From Solirubrobacterales bacterium (GTDB lineage Bacteria; Actinomycetota; Thermoleophilia; Solirubrobacterales; 70-9): a DNA stretch of 64,000 nt. Location of the stretch: positions 310,001 to 374,000 of the forward strand of contig JADJRQ010000003.1 in NCBI GenBank assembly GCA_016712175.1, given 5' to 3'. Below the pieces are notes generated by a model, which saw nothing but the letters and a program-made list of their open reading frames with translations, ran no database searches and had not been told where the DNA came from. The translations under genes and the position numbers were made by a program. Below are positions 17,574-25,539 of the stretch, one piece after another; position 1 is the first letter of the stretch, and each line of letters begins with the position of its first letter.

Positions 17574-19865
17574 TCACCTCTTCTTGATCGGGGCGTATTC
17601 GGCCATCAGCTTGCGTTCGGTCCCGTCGTTGGCGAATCGGACGATCACTACTCCCCCAGGCTCGGAACCGATGACCACTCCGTCGCCGAAGGAAGCGTGA
17701 ACGACATCATCACCAACGGAGACTTCGACCGCGGTTGACGGCTGGATCGGGTCCGGACCGCTGCCGAGGCCACCGGAAAGTGAACTGAAGCCTCCGGTCG
17801 AAGGTGAACCCCAGCTGGTTGAAGCTCCGGCCGCACCACTCCCGACGGCCGAGCCCTGCTGGTGGACCAGGGAAGCCGGAAGTTCGTCGAGGAACCGGGA
17901 AGGCATCGTCGCTTCCGCCCGGCCTCCGTAGAGGCGGCGGGTCCTGGCGCTGGTCAGGTAGAGGCGCTGGCGGGCCCGGGTGATCCCGACATAACAGAGG
18001 CGACGCTCCTCCTCTTCTTCACCTTCGTCGAGTGCTCGCGAATGCGGGAACACGCCGTCCTCGCAGCCGATGATGAAGACCGTGTCGTATTCGAGGCCCT
18101 TGGCGTTGTGGAGGGTCATGAGGGTAAGCAGGGACTCGCCCTTCTCGAGCTTGTCCTGGTCGGTGTAGAGCGAAATCTGCTGGAGGAACTCATCGAGGGG
18201 AGCGATTTCACTCTCCCCCTCAAGCGCACGATTGGTGTCGAATTCGGCGGCTACACCGACCAGCTCTCGCAGGTTCTCGGTCCGGCCTTCAGCCTCGACC
18301 GTGCGCTCGGCTTCGAGGGAGTCGAAATAGCCCGACTCGGTAAGCACCGCTTCGAGCGTTTCCGATACCGGAGAGCGCTCAGCCTTTGCCCGCAGCCCCA
18401 TCATCGTGCTCTGGAACTCGGTGACACAGCGCACCGCGGCACCGCTGAGGCCCGGCACCGACTCCGCTGCGGATGCGACATCCCAGATGTCCTCTCCGGT
18501 GGTGTTGGCGTGAGCCAGAATCCGGGCCTGACTGGTGTCACCGATTCCGCGCCTCGGAGTGTTGACCACCCGGCTGAACGAGACCGAGTCGCGCGGGTTC
18601 GAGATGTACTGGAGATAGGCGATCGCGTCCTTGATCTCTGCCCGCTCGTAGAACTTGGTACCGCCGATCACCTGATACGGCGTCCCGAACCGGACCAGGG
18701 TGTCTTCGACCACGCGGCTCATCGCGTTGGTCCGGTAGAAGACCGCGATGTCCTCGGTGGTCAGGCCTTCTTCGTCGATCAGCCGGTCGACTTCCCCAGC
18801 CACCCAGCGCGCCTCCTCGTGCTCGTCGCCGAGCCGCACCACCTCGATCTCCTCACCCTGGCCGACATCGGTCCAGAGCTTCTTCGGGCGGCGGTCCCGG
18901 TTGTTCTCAACCACCGCATTGGCAGCGGTGAGAATCGTCTCGGTCGAGCGGTAGTTCTGCTCGAGTTTGACCACCTTCGCGTTCGGGAAGTCCTTCTCGA
19001 AGTCGAGGATGTTGCGGATGTCGGCGTGCCGGAAGCCGTAGATTGACTGGTCCTCGTCGCCGACCACGGTCAGATTGCCGTGCTCAGCCGCCAGCAGTTG
19101 AAGCAGGCGGTATTGGGCGTGGTTGGTGTCCTGGTACTCGTCGACGAGCACGTAGCGGAAGGTGCGCCGCCAGCGGTCGCGAGCTGACTCGAAGAGCTCG
19201 AGCACATTGACCGTCCGAACCAGCAGGTCGTCGAAGTCCATCGCGTTGTTCTCGACCATGCGCTTCTCGTACAGCTCATAGACCCCGGCGACGGTGTCTT
19301 CGAAGTAGGAGCCGCCGCGCTGCGCGTAGGCCTCGGAGTCGAGCAGTTCATTCTTGGCACCGGAGATGCTGTTCTGGATGGCCCGTGCGGGAAACCGCTT
19401 CGGATCGACGTCGAGTTCCTGCATCGCGCGTTTGACCATCCGCTGCGAATCTGCCTGATCGTAAATCGTGAAGGACTTCGAATATCCCAGCTTCTCGGCA
19501 TCTGCACGAAGCATCCGGGCGCAGGCAGAGTGGAAAGTCGTGACCCACATCGCCCGGGCACGGGCGCCGACCAGTTCCTCTACCCGCTCCTGCATCTCCT
19601 TTGCGGCACGGTTGGTGAAAGTGATCGCAAGGATCTCCCCGGGACGCGCGCGCCTGGTCTTCAGCAAGTGCGCGATCCGGTGGGTCAGGACCCTGGTCTT
19701 GCCGGATCCGGCGCCGGCGATCACCAGCAAAGCGCCGTCGCCATACTCGACGGCTTCCTGCTGCGGCGGGTTCAGCTTCCGGGGGGGGGGGCCGGGGGGG
19801 GGGGGCCCGGGGGGGGGGGGGGGGGGGGGGGGGGGGTGTCGTCCAGATTTGGTGAGGGCCTCCAC
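17574..19865 (-). CDS. pcrA: ATP-dependent DNA helicase UvrD/PcrA with an anomalous poly-proline N-terminus
   Basis: A superfamily 1 helicase for repair and removal of replication obstacles. Motifs run in order: LNPPQQEAVEYGDGALL (Q motif), IAGAGSGKTRVLTHRI (Walker A), AITFTNRAAKEMQERV, VDEYQDTNHAQYRLLQ (motif II), VGDEDQSIYGFRHAD (motif III), KLEQNYRSTETIL, LMTLHNAKGLEYDTVF, CYVGITRARQRLYLT, and a C-terminal Tudor-like segment GDDVVHASFGDGVVIG. The apparent GTG start at 19865 leads through a 56-base C/G homopolymer tract (19781-19836) read as prolines and glycines. True N-terminal coding there is doubtful; the conserved protein begins at about 19778. Confidence 0.9.
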   Translation of the reverse strand: MEALTKSGRHPPPPPPPPPGPPPPGPPPRKLNPPQQEAVEYGDGALLVIAGAGSGKTRVLTHRIAHLLKTRRARPGEILAITFTNRAAKEMQERVEELVGARARAMWVTTFHSACARMLRADAEKLGYSKSFTIYDQADSQRMVKRAMQELDVDPKRFPARAIQNSISGAKNELLDSEAYAQRGGSYFEDTVAGVYELYEKRMVENNAMDFDDLLVRTVNVLELFESARDRWRRTFRYVLVDEYQDTNHAQYRLLQLLAAEHGNLTVVGDEDQSIYGFRHADIRNILDFEKDFPNAKVVKLEQNYRSTETILTAANAVVENNRDRRPKKLWTDVGQGEEIEVVRLGDEHEEARWVAGEVDRLIDEEGLTTEDIAVFYRTNAMSRVVEDTLVRFGTPYQVIGGTKFYERAEIKDAIAYLQYISNPRDSVSFSRVVNTPRRGIGDTSQARILAHANTTGEDIWDVASAAESVPGLSGAAVRCVTEFQSTMMGLRAKAERSPVSETLEAVLTESGYFDSLEAERTVEAEGRTENLRELVGVAAEFDTNRALEGESEIAPLDEFLQQISLYTDQDKLEKGESLLTLMTLHNAKGLEYDTVFIIGCEDGVFPHSRALDEGEEEEERRLCYVGITRARQRLYLTSARTRRLYGGRAEATMPSRFLDELPASLVHQQGSAVGSGAAGASTSWGSPSTGGFSSLSGGLGSGPDPIQPSTAVEVSVGDDVVHASFGDGVVIGSEPGGVVIVRFANDGTERKLMAEYAPIKKR
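19781..19836. repeat. 56-base G homopolymer tract (11 G, CC, 12 G, CCC, 28 G)
   Basis: On the plus strand, runs of 11, 12 and 28 G are separated by CC and CCC. It lies inside the apparent N-terminal codons of pcrA. Either a real unstable homopolymer or an assembly artefact. Confidence 0.85.
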
Positions 19866-19916
19866 CAGTCGAGGATATACACCCGCGCGGCGGTGCCCGA
19901 CAGCGTTTTCGGAGGT

Positions 19917-20672
19917 TCAGCCGCCGGCCGAGGACCGGCCTTTCTTCGGCGGGGTCACCGGGTGCTCGACCTGGGGATCTTCCCCTCCCGAGAGGTCGGC
20001 GACCTGCTTTTCCAGCTCCTTGATCCGGGCCGAAAGGGACTTGACCGCGTCCTGGAGCGGGTCTGGCAGGTGGATCCAGTCCGCGTCCGGCCCCTCCACC
20101 TTGCGACCCTCGATTCGGACCGGATGGCCGGGGTTGCCGACGACGGTCGACCGGGACGGAACATCCTCGACCACGACCGTGTTCGCACCGATCTTCGCGC
20201 CGTGTCCGACCGTGACCGGGCCGAGCAGCTTGGCTCCGGAGCCGATCGTCACGTTGTCTTCGATCGTCGGATGCCGCTTTCCGGCCTGGAAGCCGGTGCC
20301 TCCCAGCGTCACTCCCTGATAGAGCGTGACGTTGTCGCCGATCTCCGCGGTCTCGCCGATCACGACGCCGGCCCCGTGGTCAATGAAGAAGCCCTGGCCG
20401 ATCTGGGCGCCGGGGTGGATCTCGATGCCGGTTATGACCCGGCTGAAGAACGAGATGCCAAGCGGCACCAGCGGCAGGCGCCGGCAGTAGAGGCGATGCG
20501 CCAGGCGATACGCGAGGATCGCCTGGACGCCGGGCCAGGTCGCCAGGATTTCGAATGTTGAAGCGGAACCGGTCGCGGGATCACGGCCCCGGGCCGCAGC
20601 TACCTGCGACTTGATTCCGCTCACCGCTTTGGTGATCTGCTCAGATCCGGCCATCAGTCCGAGAGTACTCAT
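19917..20672 (-). CDS. cysE: Serine O-acetyltransferase
   Basis: 251 residues that make O-acetylserine from serine and acetyl-CoA, the substrate of cysK. A helical N-terminus is followed by the left-handed beta-helix of hexapeptide transferases: GIEIHPGAQIGQGFFIDHGA, GVVIGETAEIGDNVTLYQGV, TLGGTGFQAGKRHPTIEDN. The catalytic His are in IDHGAG and the KRHP region. The C-terminal 60 residues are a coiled-coil-like stretch (DAVKSLSARIKELEKQVADL) and a basic end, longer than the short actinobacterial form. It starts 12 bases after cysK. Confidence 0.95.
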   Translation of the reverse strand: MSTLGLMAGSEQITKAVSGIKSQVAAARGRDPATGSASTFEILATWPGVQAILAYRLAHRLYCRRLPLVPLGISFFSRVITGIEIHPGAQIGQGFFIDHGAGVVIGETAEIGDNVTLYQGVTLGGTGFQAGKRHPTIEDNVTIGSGAKLLGPVTVGHGAKIGANTVVVEDVPSRSTVVGNPGHPVRIEGRKVEGPDADWIHLPDPLQDAVKSLSARIKELEKQVADLSGGEDPQVEHPVTPPKKGRSSAGG

Positions 20673-20684
20673 GCCCCATCGCGC

Positions 20685-21603
20685 TCAGGGGGCGAAGAAG
20701 GGGAGTGACATGTAACGGTCACCGGAGTCGCAGACGATCGTGACAATCCGGCCACCCTTCATTTCCGGACGTTTCGCCACCTCCAGCGCGGCATGGACGT
20801 TCGCGCCGGCAGAGATCCCGCCGAGGATTCCTTCGCGAGCTGCAAGATGCCGGGCCGCCTTCAGGGCTTCGTCATCGGTTATGGGGATGACTTCGTCAAG
20901 CAGACTCTGGTCGAGGACTTCGGGCACGAATCCCGCTCCGATGCCCTGAATCCGGTGAGGGCCGATGGGGCCTCCGGCGAGAACCGGTGACGAAGCGGGC
21001 TCGACGGCAATGATCTTCGCGTCCGAACCCTGCTCCTTCAGGTAACGAGCGACCCCGGTGATCGTGCCGCCGGTACCGACCCCGCAGACGAAGGCCGCGA
21101 TGTCGCCTTCGGTATCGGTCCAGATCTCGGGTCCTGTGGTCCGGAAGTGGGCTTCCGGGTTGGCCGGGTTGGCGAATTGCTGCGGGGTGTAGCCCTTTCG
21201 CTTCTCGCAGACGCGGGCGGCCATGGATACGGCCTCGTCCATTCCGCCCATCGAAGGCGTCTCCGGACCTCCGCGCCGTAGGCGCGCAGGAGCTTGGCCC
21301 GTTCCCGACTCATGCCTCGGGCATGGTCAGGATCAGCTCGTATCCCCTTGCGGCGCAGATCATGGCCAGGGCGATGCCGGTGTTCCCGCTGGTCGGTTCG
21401 ACGATCACCGACTCGCCGCGAACCAGCTTGCCTTTGGCTTCCGCCGCGCCGATCATGGCCGCGCCGATCCGGTCCTTGACCGACCCCCCCGGGTTGAAGT
21501 ATTCGAGCTTGGCGCAAACCTCGGCGCCGGCTCCCTCGCCGATTCGGGCCAGGGAGACGAGCGGGGTGCCGCCGACCGTCGCCGATGCCTGCGGCGCAAT
21601 CAA
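20685..21603 (-). CDS. cysK: Cysteine synthase (O-acetylserine sulfhydrylase), two apparent deletions
   Basis: A PLP enzyme replacing the acetyl group of O-acetylserine with sulfide. Family motifs: EYFNPGGSVKDRIGAAMI (PLP Lys), VEPTSGNTGIALAMICAA, VCGVGTGGTITGVARYL, GISAGANVHAALEVA. The frame breaks near 21311-21315 (after LTMPEA) and near 21266. One base restored at each joins LTMPEAMSRERAKLLRAYG to ETPSMGGMDEAVSMA in the expected order. The TTG start at 21603 overlaps the Rrf2 stop by four bases, so the regulator and enzyme genes are translationally coupled. Length about 306, normal. Confidence 0.93.
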
Positions 21604-21998
21604 ATGAAGTACATCCTCGCCGCGGCCTCTTCGGCTTCACGAACCTGTACGTCAGCAATCGTCGTCTCCCCGAAGACCTTGCGAAGGGCCGTAACTCCTT
21701 CGAGCCAGATTCCCCCAGCCTCGTCAGCTTCCTGGCCGACTTTGCCGTCAAGCGCCTGAACGACTTCGAGCACGGTGATCTGGTCAGCCGGCCGGGCCAG
21801 GGTGTAACCACCTTTGCTGCCACGGTGACTGGTCAAGAGGCCGGAGCGGCGGAGTGTCGAGAAGAGCTGTTCGAGGAACTGATCGGGGATCTCCCGCCGC
21901 TCGGCGAGCTCCTTGACCGGCATCGGGCGTTCCCCCGAACGGGCAAGCTCGGCCATGGCGACCACCGCGTAGCGGGATTTGGAGGTGATCGAGATCAC
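21600..21998 (-). CDS. Rrf2-family transcriptional regulator, probably CymR-like
   Basis: 132 residues with an N-terminal winged helix typical of Rrf2: MISITSKSRYAVVAMAELAR, then IPDQFLEQLFSTLRRSGLLT and SHRGSKGGYTLARPADQITV. It lacks the three clustered cysteines that bind an Fe-S cluster in IscR and NsrR, which points toward the cluster-free CymR type. CymR controls cysteine metabolism in Bacillus together with CysK. The immediate neighbours cysK and cysE make that role likely here, by inference. The start is GTG at 21998 after AAAAAGGTGGG. It begins 45 bases after gltX. Confidence 0.85.
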   Translation of the reverse strand: MISITSKSRYAVVAMAELARSGERPMPVKELAERREIPDQFLEQLFSTLRRSGLLTSHRGSKGGYTLARPADQITVLEVVQALDGKVGQEADEAGGIWLEGVTALRKVFGETTIADVQVREAEEAAARMYFI

Positions 21999-22043
21999 CC
22001 CACCTTTTTACAGCAATCCGCAGATGAAAACTGACAAATTGGG

Positions 22044-23438
22044 TCAGGAATCAGGGGTTTGCGGCGGTGCCGCTTCGATCCGGGCCATTGCAGCGTCAAT
22101 TCGCTCGAGGCTTCGAGGCTTGCCCAGGACAGCCAGGGACTCGAAAATACCCGGGGAAACCGTGGTGCCGGTGATCGAAACCCGGATCGGCTGGTAGACC
22201 TTGCCCGGCTTGAGATCCAGCCGCTCGGGGATCGGCTCGACGACAGCTTCAACAGTTTCCGTCGTGAACTCATCGAGTCCGGAAAGTGCCTCACGGACTT
22301 CGGCCAGGGCGGCGCCAGCGTCATTCTTCATGATTTTCCGCCAGGCCTTCTCGTCTTCAGCCGGTTCTTCGAAGACGAACCGGATCAGCGGCCAGACTTC
22401 GGCCAGGGTCGACGCCTTCTCCTGGCTGATTCGGCAGGCCTCGGTGAGCTCGGAATCGACGTCCCGTCCGAGGAAGCGGGCGACGGTCGCGGTGTAGATC
22501 TCGAGATCAAGCTCGCGCATGTACCGGCCGTTCATCCAGCGCAGCTTCTTCTCGTCGAATACGGCCGATGACTTGCCGACGTCCTCGGGACGGAACCGAT
22601 TGACCAGCTCATTGGTGTCAAGGAGAGTCTCATCGTCACCCGGCCCCCAGCCGAGCAGGGCGACGTAGTTCCGGATCGCGGCCGGCAGGTAGCCCGCGTC
22701 CCGCAGTTCCTGGACGGAGGCGGCACCATGCCGCTTGGAGAGCTTCTTGCCATCGGGCCCATGGAGCAACGGCACATGCGCGTAGCGCGGCGGCTCGTGG
22801 CCCAGGGCCTCGAGCACCAGCAGCTGCTTCGGGGTGTTCGAAAGATGGTCGTCGCCGCGGATCACTTCGGTGATGCCCATGTCGGCGTCATCGACCGCGA
22901 CCGCGAAGTTGTAAAGCACAGAGCCGTCGCCGCGGGCAATCACGAAGTCATCGAAGCTGCGGTTCGGGAAACGAACCTCGCCGTGAATCAGGTCCTTGAC
23001 CACCGTGTCGCCGTCGTCCGGAACCCGCAACCGGACCGCACCGCTTCCGTCGGCGCTCTGCTCGCCGCGATAGCCGCGGTCGTTGCCGTGCTCGGCCTTG
23101 TAGGCCTTGACGTCGTCGGCGGTGGCGGCATCGCGGTAGGCGGCGCCGGATTCGAGGAGCTTCTCGAGTGCTTTCGTGTGCTCAGGGGCCCGGGCAACCT
23201 GCGAGAGCGGTCCTTCGTCCCAGTCGAGCTCGAGCCACTCGAGGGCATCAATGATCTGCCCGACGTTCTCCGCGGTCGAGCGGTCGAGGTCGGTGTCTTC
23301 GATGCGAAGCACGAGCTTGCCAAATGAATGACGGGCGGCCAGCCAGTTATAGAGCGCAGTTCTGGCTCCACCGATGTGCAGAGCACCAGTGGGCGAAGGG
23401 GCGAATCTGACTCGGAGTTCATTTTCACTGTTGCTCAT
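22044..23438 (-). CDS. gltX: Glutamyl-tRNA synthetase
   Basis: A class I synthetase of about 464 residues. The HIGH-type motif is RFAPSPTGALHIGGARTALY near the N-terminus and the KMSKS-type motif is KKLSKRHGAASVQE. It charges tRNA(Glu), and in GatCAB organisms usually tRNA(Gln) as well. The ATG at 23438 is chosen because CAGGGG lies five bases upstream; an in-frame GTG at 23456 would add six residues. Upstream of the Rrf2-cysK-cysE group, it recalls the gltX-cysE order of Bacillus. Confidence 0.95.
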   Translation of the reverse strand: MSNSENELRVRFAPSPTGALHIGGARTALYNWLAARHSFGKLVLRIEDTDLDRSTAENVGQIIDALEWLELDWDEGPLSQVARAPEHTKALEKLLESGAAYRDAATADDVKAYKAEHGNDRGYRGEQSADGSGAVRLRVPDDGDTVVKDLIHGEVRFPNRSFDDFVIARGDGSVLYNFAVAVDDADMGITEVIRGDDHLSNTPKQLLVLEALGHEPPRYAHVPLLHGPDGKKLSKRHGAASVQELRDAGYLPAAIRNYVALLGWGPGDDETLLDTNELVNRFRPEDVGKSSAVFDEKKLRWMNGRYMRELDLEIYTATVARFLGRDVDSELTEACRISQEKASTLAEVWPLIRFVFEEPAEDEKAWRKIMKNDAGAALAEVREALSGLDEFTTETVEAVVEPIPERLDLKPGKVYQPIRVSITGTTVSPGIFESLAVLGKPRSLERIDAAMARIEAAPPQTPDS

Positions 23439-23580
23439 CTCAGCCCCTGTTTCCACAGCAGAGATCGATCGCGGTCAAAGCTCCGGATCTTTCACCCCGG
23501 TTCACTCCCATCCGGGCGAAAAGCGGATACTGATGACCGAATAGATTGTCGGCAAGACCCAGCACCTCCAGAGGAGAGAG

Positions 23581-24975
23581 ATGACCCCGTCCAAACCCAC
23601 GCCCGAGCAGAAGATGAACCCCGAGAAGGAAGAAATGCTGGTTGAGAGCTACTTCACGCAGCCCTCTCCAAACCATCGGATCCCCAAAGTAGGAGTCGCC
23701 CCACGGGCTGCGTACAACGTGATCACCTCGGAGATGATGCTGGATGGCGACCCGGACAAGAACCTGGCCACATTCGTGACCACCTTGATGGAACCCGAGG
23801 CCCGGCAACTGATTGCCGACACCCTCCACAAGAACTACATCGATCACGCCGAGTACCCGCGCACCGCCGAGATTTCGAAACGCTGTGTGCGCATGATCCA
23901 CGACTTGTTCAACGGCCCGAAAGACCAGGAGTCCCCCGGCACCGCCTGCGCCGGCTCCTCCGAGGCCGTGATGCTCGGCGCCCTGTCGATGAAGTGGAAC
24001 TGGAAGAACCGGCAGGAGAAGGCCGGCAAGGACACTACGAAGCCCAACCTCGTCTACGGGTCCGACGTCCACGTCGTCTGGGACAAGTTCTGCCGCTACT
24101 TTGACGTCGAACCCCGCAACATCCCGATCCCCAAGGGCAAGACCGTCATGGGTCCGGACGACTTCCGCGAGCACATTGACGAGAACACGATCGGCGTCAT
24201 CGGCGTGGTCGGAACCACCTTCACCGGCCAGTGCGACGACGTCATCGGCATCGACGAGATGCTGACTGAACTCAAGGGCAAGGGACTCGAAGTGCCGATG
24301 CACATCGACGGCGCCTCCGGCGGATTCGTCTTCCCCTTCTCCGAACCCGACTTCAAGTGGGACTTCCGGCTCGACTCGGTCGTCTCGATCAACGCTTCCG
24401 GACATAAGTTCGGACTGGTCTACCCCGGCATCGGCTGGCTGATTACCCGGACCGACGCCCAGGTGCCCGAAGACCTCATCTTCTATGAGGACTACCTCGG
24501 CGAAAAGGATGCAACCTTCACCCTGAACTTCTCCGGAAGCTCTTCCTTCGTCCTGGCCCAGTACTACCAGTTCATTCGCCTCGGACATTCCGGATACAGC
24601 TCGGTGGTGCGAGCCATGACCAAGAACCGTCATGCCCTGGCCGATCGCCTGCGCGAAATGGACGCCCTGACCGTCTATGACGACGACAATCCCACCCTGC
24701 CGCTCCTGATCGCCAGGACGAACGACAACGAGCCCTTTGACAGCAACGACCTGGTCGGAGAACTTGCCCGTCGCCGCGGCTGGATGGTCCCGGCCTACCA
24801 GATGCCACCGGACAACGAAAACGACCGGATCATGCGGATGCTGGTCAAGTTCAACCAGACAAGAGAGCTGGTGGACGCCCTCTGCGACGACTTCGAAGCC
24901 TCGATCAAGTACTTGAGGAAGCGCGGCGAAGGAAAGGCCAAGACACCCCCGGCACACACGGGCCACGGCTACTAG
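23581..24975 (+). CDS. gadB: Glutamate decarboxylase
   Basis: 464 residues, a PLP-dependent group II decarboxylase that converts glutamate to 4-aminobutyrate and consumes a proton. The PLP lysine is in SINASGHKFGLVYPG at residue 276, the same number as in E. coli GadB as I recall it. Also visible are GTACAGSSEAVMLGALSMKW and VPMHIDGASGGFVFPF. The C-terminus ends PPAHTGHGY; a C-terminal His-Thr plug closes the active site at neutral pH in E. coli GadB, and the similar end here may serve the same purpose. A strong AGAGGAGAGAG Shine-Dalgarno precedes the ATG. No glutamate/GABA antiporter gene lies nearby. Confidence 0.95.
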   Translation: MTPSKPTPEQKMNPEKEEMLVESYFTQPSPNHRIPKVGVAPRAAYNVITSEMMLDGDPDKNLATFVTTLMEPEARQLIADTLHKNYIDHAEYPRTAEISKRCVRMIHDLFNGPKDQESPGTACAGSSEAVMLGALSMKWNWKNRQEKAGKDTTKPNLVYGSDVHVVWDKFCRYFDVEPRNIPIPKGKTVMGPDDFREHIDENTIGVIGVVGTTFTGQCDDVIGIDEMLTELKGKGLEVPMHIDGASGGFVFPFSEPDFKWDFRLDSVVSINASGHKFGLVYPGIGWLITRTDAQVPEDLIFYEDYLGEKDATFTLNFSGSSSFVLAQYYQFIRLGHSGYSSVVRAMTKNRHALADRLREMDALTVYDDDNPTLPLLIARTNDNEPFDSNDLVGELARRRGWMVPAYQMPPDNENDRIMRMLVKFNQTRELVDALCDDFEASIKYLRKRGEGKAKTPPAHTGHGY

Positions 24976-24980
24976 TAGGA

Positions 24981-25119
24981 AGCGGCGCCCGGGAACTGCC
25001 TGCGAGCGCCTGGACTTCGTCGACGGCAGGGAATATCAGCTCAAGTACAGAGGTACGATCGCGGATATTCCCTGCCTTTACTCCTCGCCAGCCACTCGCA
25101 GGCAGTCCCCGTGCACCAC
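24981..25119 (+). repeat. Unidentified structured element, copy 1
   Basis: This element has three blocks that reappear in reverse complement at 25330-25440 with full identity: 20 bases at 25006-25025, 18 bases at 25078-25095 and 15 bases at 25105-25119. A 12-base helix pairs 24995-25006 with 25095-25106. The 52 bases between the first two blocks form a hairpin (GGCAGGGAATATC at 25025-25037 pairs with GATATTCCCTGCC at 25064-25076) topped by GTAC-AGAG-GTAC. No protein is encoded. It may be a structured RNA, a mobile-element end or a DNA site; I do not recognise it. Confidence 0.65.
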
Positions 25120-25186
25120 TTGCGGGTGCCCTGTGAAGGGCTGAGCGCTTAAAGCCGCGAGGGACGGTGGCGCCGAAATCCCCTAA

Positions 25187-25205
25187 ACCGTGGACTATCC
25201 ACGGT
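25187..25205. repeat. Perfect small hairpin between the two structured elements
   Basis: ACCGTGGA and TCCACGGT are separated by CTA, giving eight pairs. Function unknown. Confidence 0.5.
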
Positions 25206-25226
25206 CTCGGGCATCTCGGGGGCCGG

Positions 25227-25271
25227 CGAGATCGCGAAAGTCAGTGATTATCGCTGACTTTCGTGGTCTCG
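25227..25271. repeat. Hairpin element, copy 2 (also at 10038)
   Basis: CGAGATCGCGAAAGTCAG pairs with CTGACTTTCGTGGTCTCG across the nine-base loop TGATTATCG: 18 pairs including two G-U. The right arm is identical to the end of the unit at 10038-10085. It sits in the middle of the spacer between the two structured elements. Confidence 0.6.
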
Positions 25272-25329
25272 AAGCCACCAGGGCTCGGCTCGGCTCCCGA
25301 GACTCGGCTTTTTCGGGTCACGCCAGCGG

Positions 25330-25467
25330 GTGGTGCACGGGGACGTCCTGGACGTGGCTGGCGAGGAGTAAGCGAGCCGGTGAAGCGATTTGACTTCTGT
25401 CAATGAGCAAGCCGTGCGAGCGTCGACGAAGTCCAGGCGCGCCCAGGTCGTTCCGGGTGCCGCCCGC
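25330..25467 (-). repeat. Unidentified structured element, copy 2 (inverted)
   Basis: Reverse-complement counterpart of 24981-25119. Identical blocks lie at 25421-25440, 25354-25371 and 25330-25344, with similar spacing (49 against 52 bases, then 9 against 9). The equivalent short helix pairs 25440-25451 with 25343-25354, with 10 Watson-Crick pairs, one G-U and one mismatch despite sequence change. The variable region again has an apical hairpin, here TTGAC-AGAA-GTCAA, so both copies share ACAGARGT at the tip. Confidence 0.65.
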
Positions 25468-25483
25468 CACTCATGTCAACGAG

Positions 25484-25510
25484 AAAGGGCGGCCCGCTGG
25501 GCCGCCCTTT
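25484..25510 (-). terminator. Terminator of the acyl-CoA dehydrogenase gene
   Basis: AAAGGGCGGCCC and GGGCCGCCCTTT form a perfect 12-pair stem with a three-base loop, 29 bases after the stop codon. It ends in TTTCTCG rather than a long T run. Confidence 0.75.
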
Positions 25511-25539
25511 CGAGGCAACAATCAGCTGCTGGGCAGCAC

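Noticed and set aside
25190..25393. A 67-codon frame inside the structured region
   Set aside because: It overlaps the hairpins, lacks a ribosome site, and gives an Arg/Ser-rich product typical of chance GC-rich frames.
24976..25539. MITE or IS remnant as a full explanation of the inverted repeats
   Set aside because: No transposase fragment was found and I could not identify a target-site duplication; the compensatory changes fit a conserved fold better. Not excluded.
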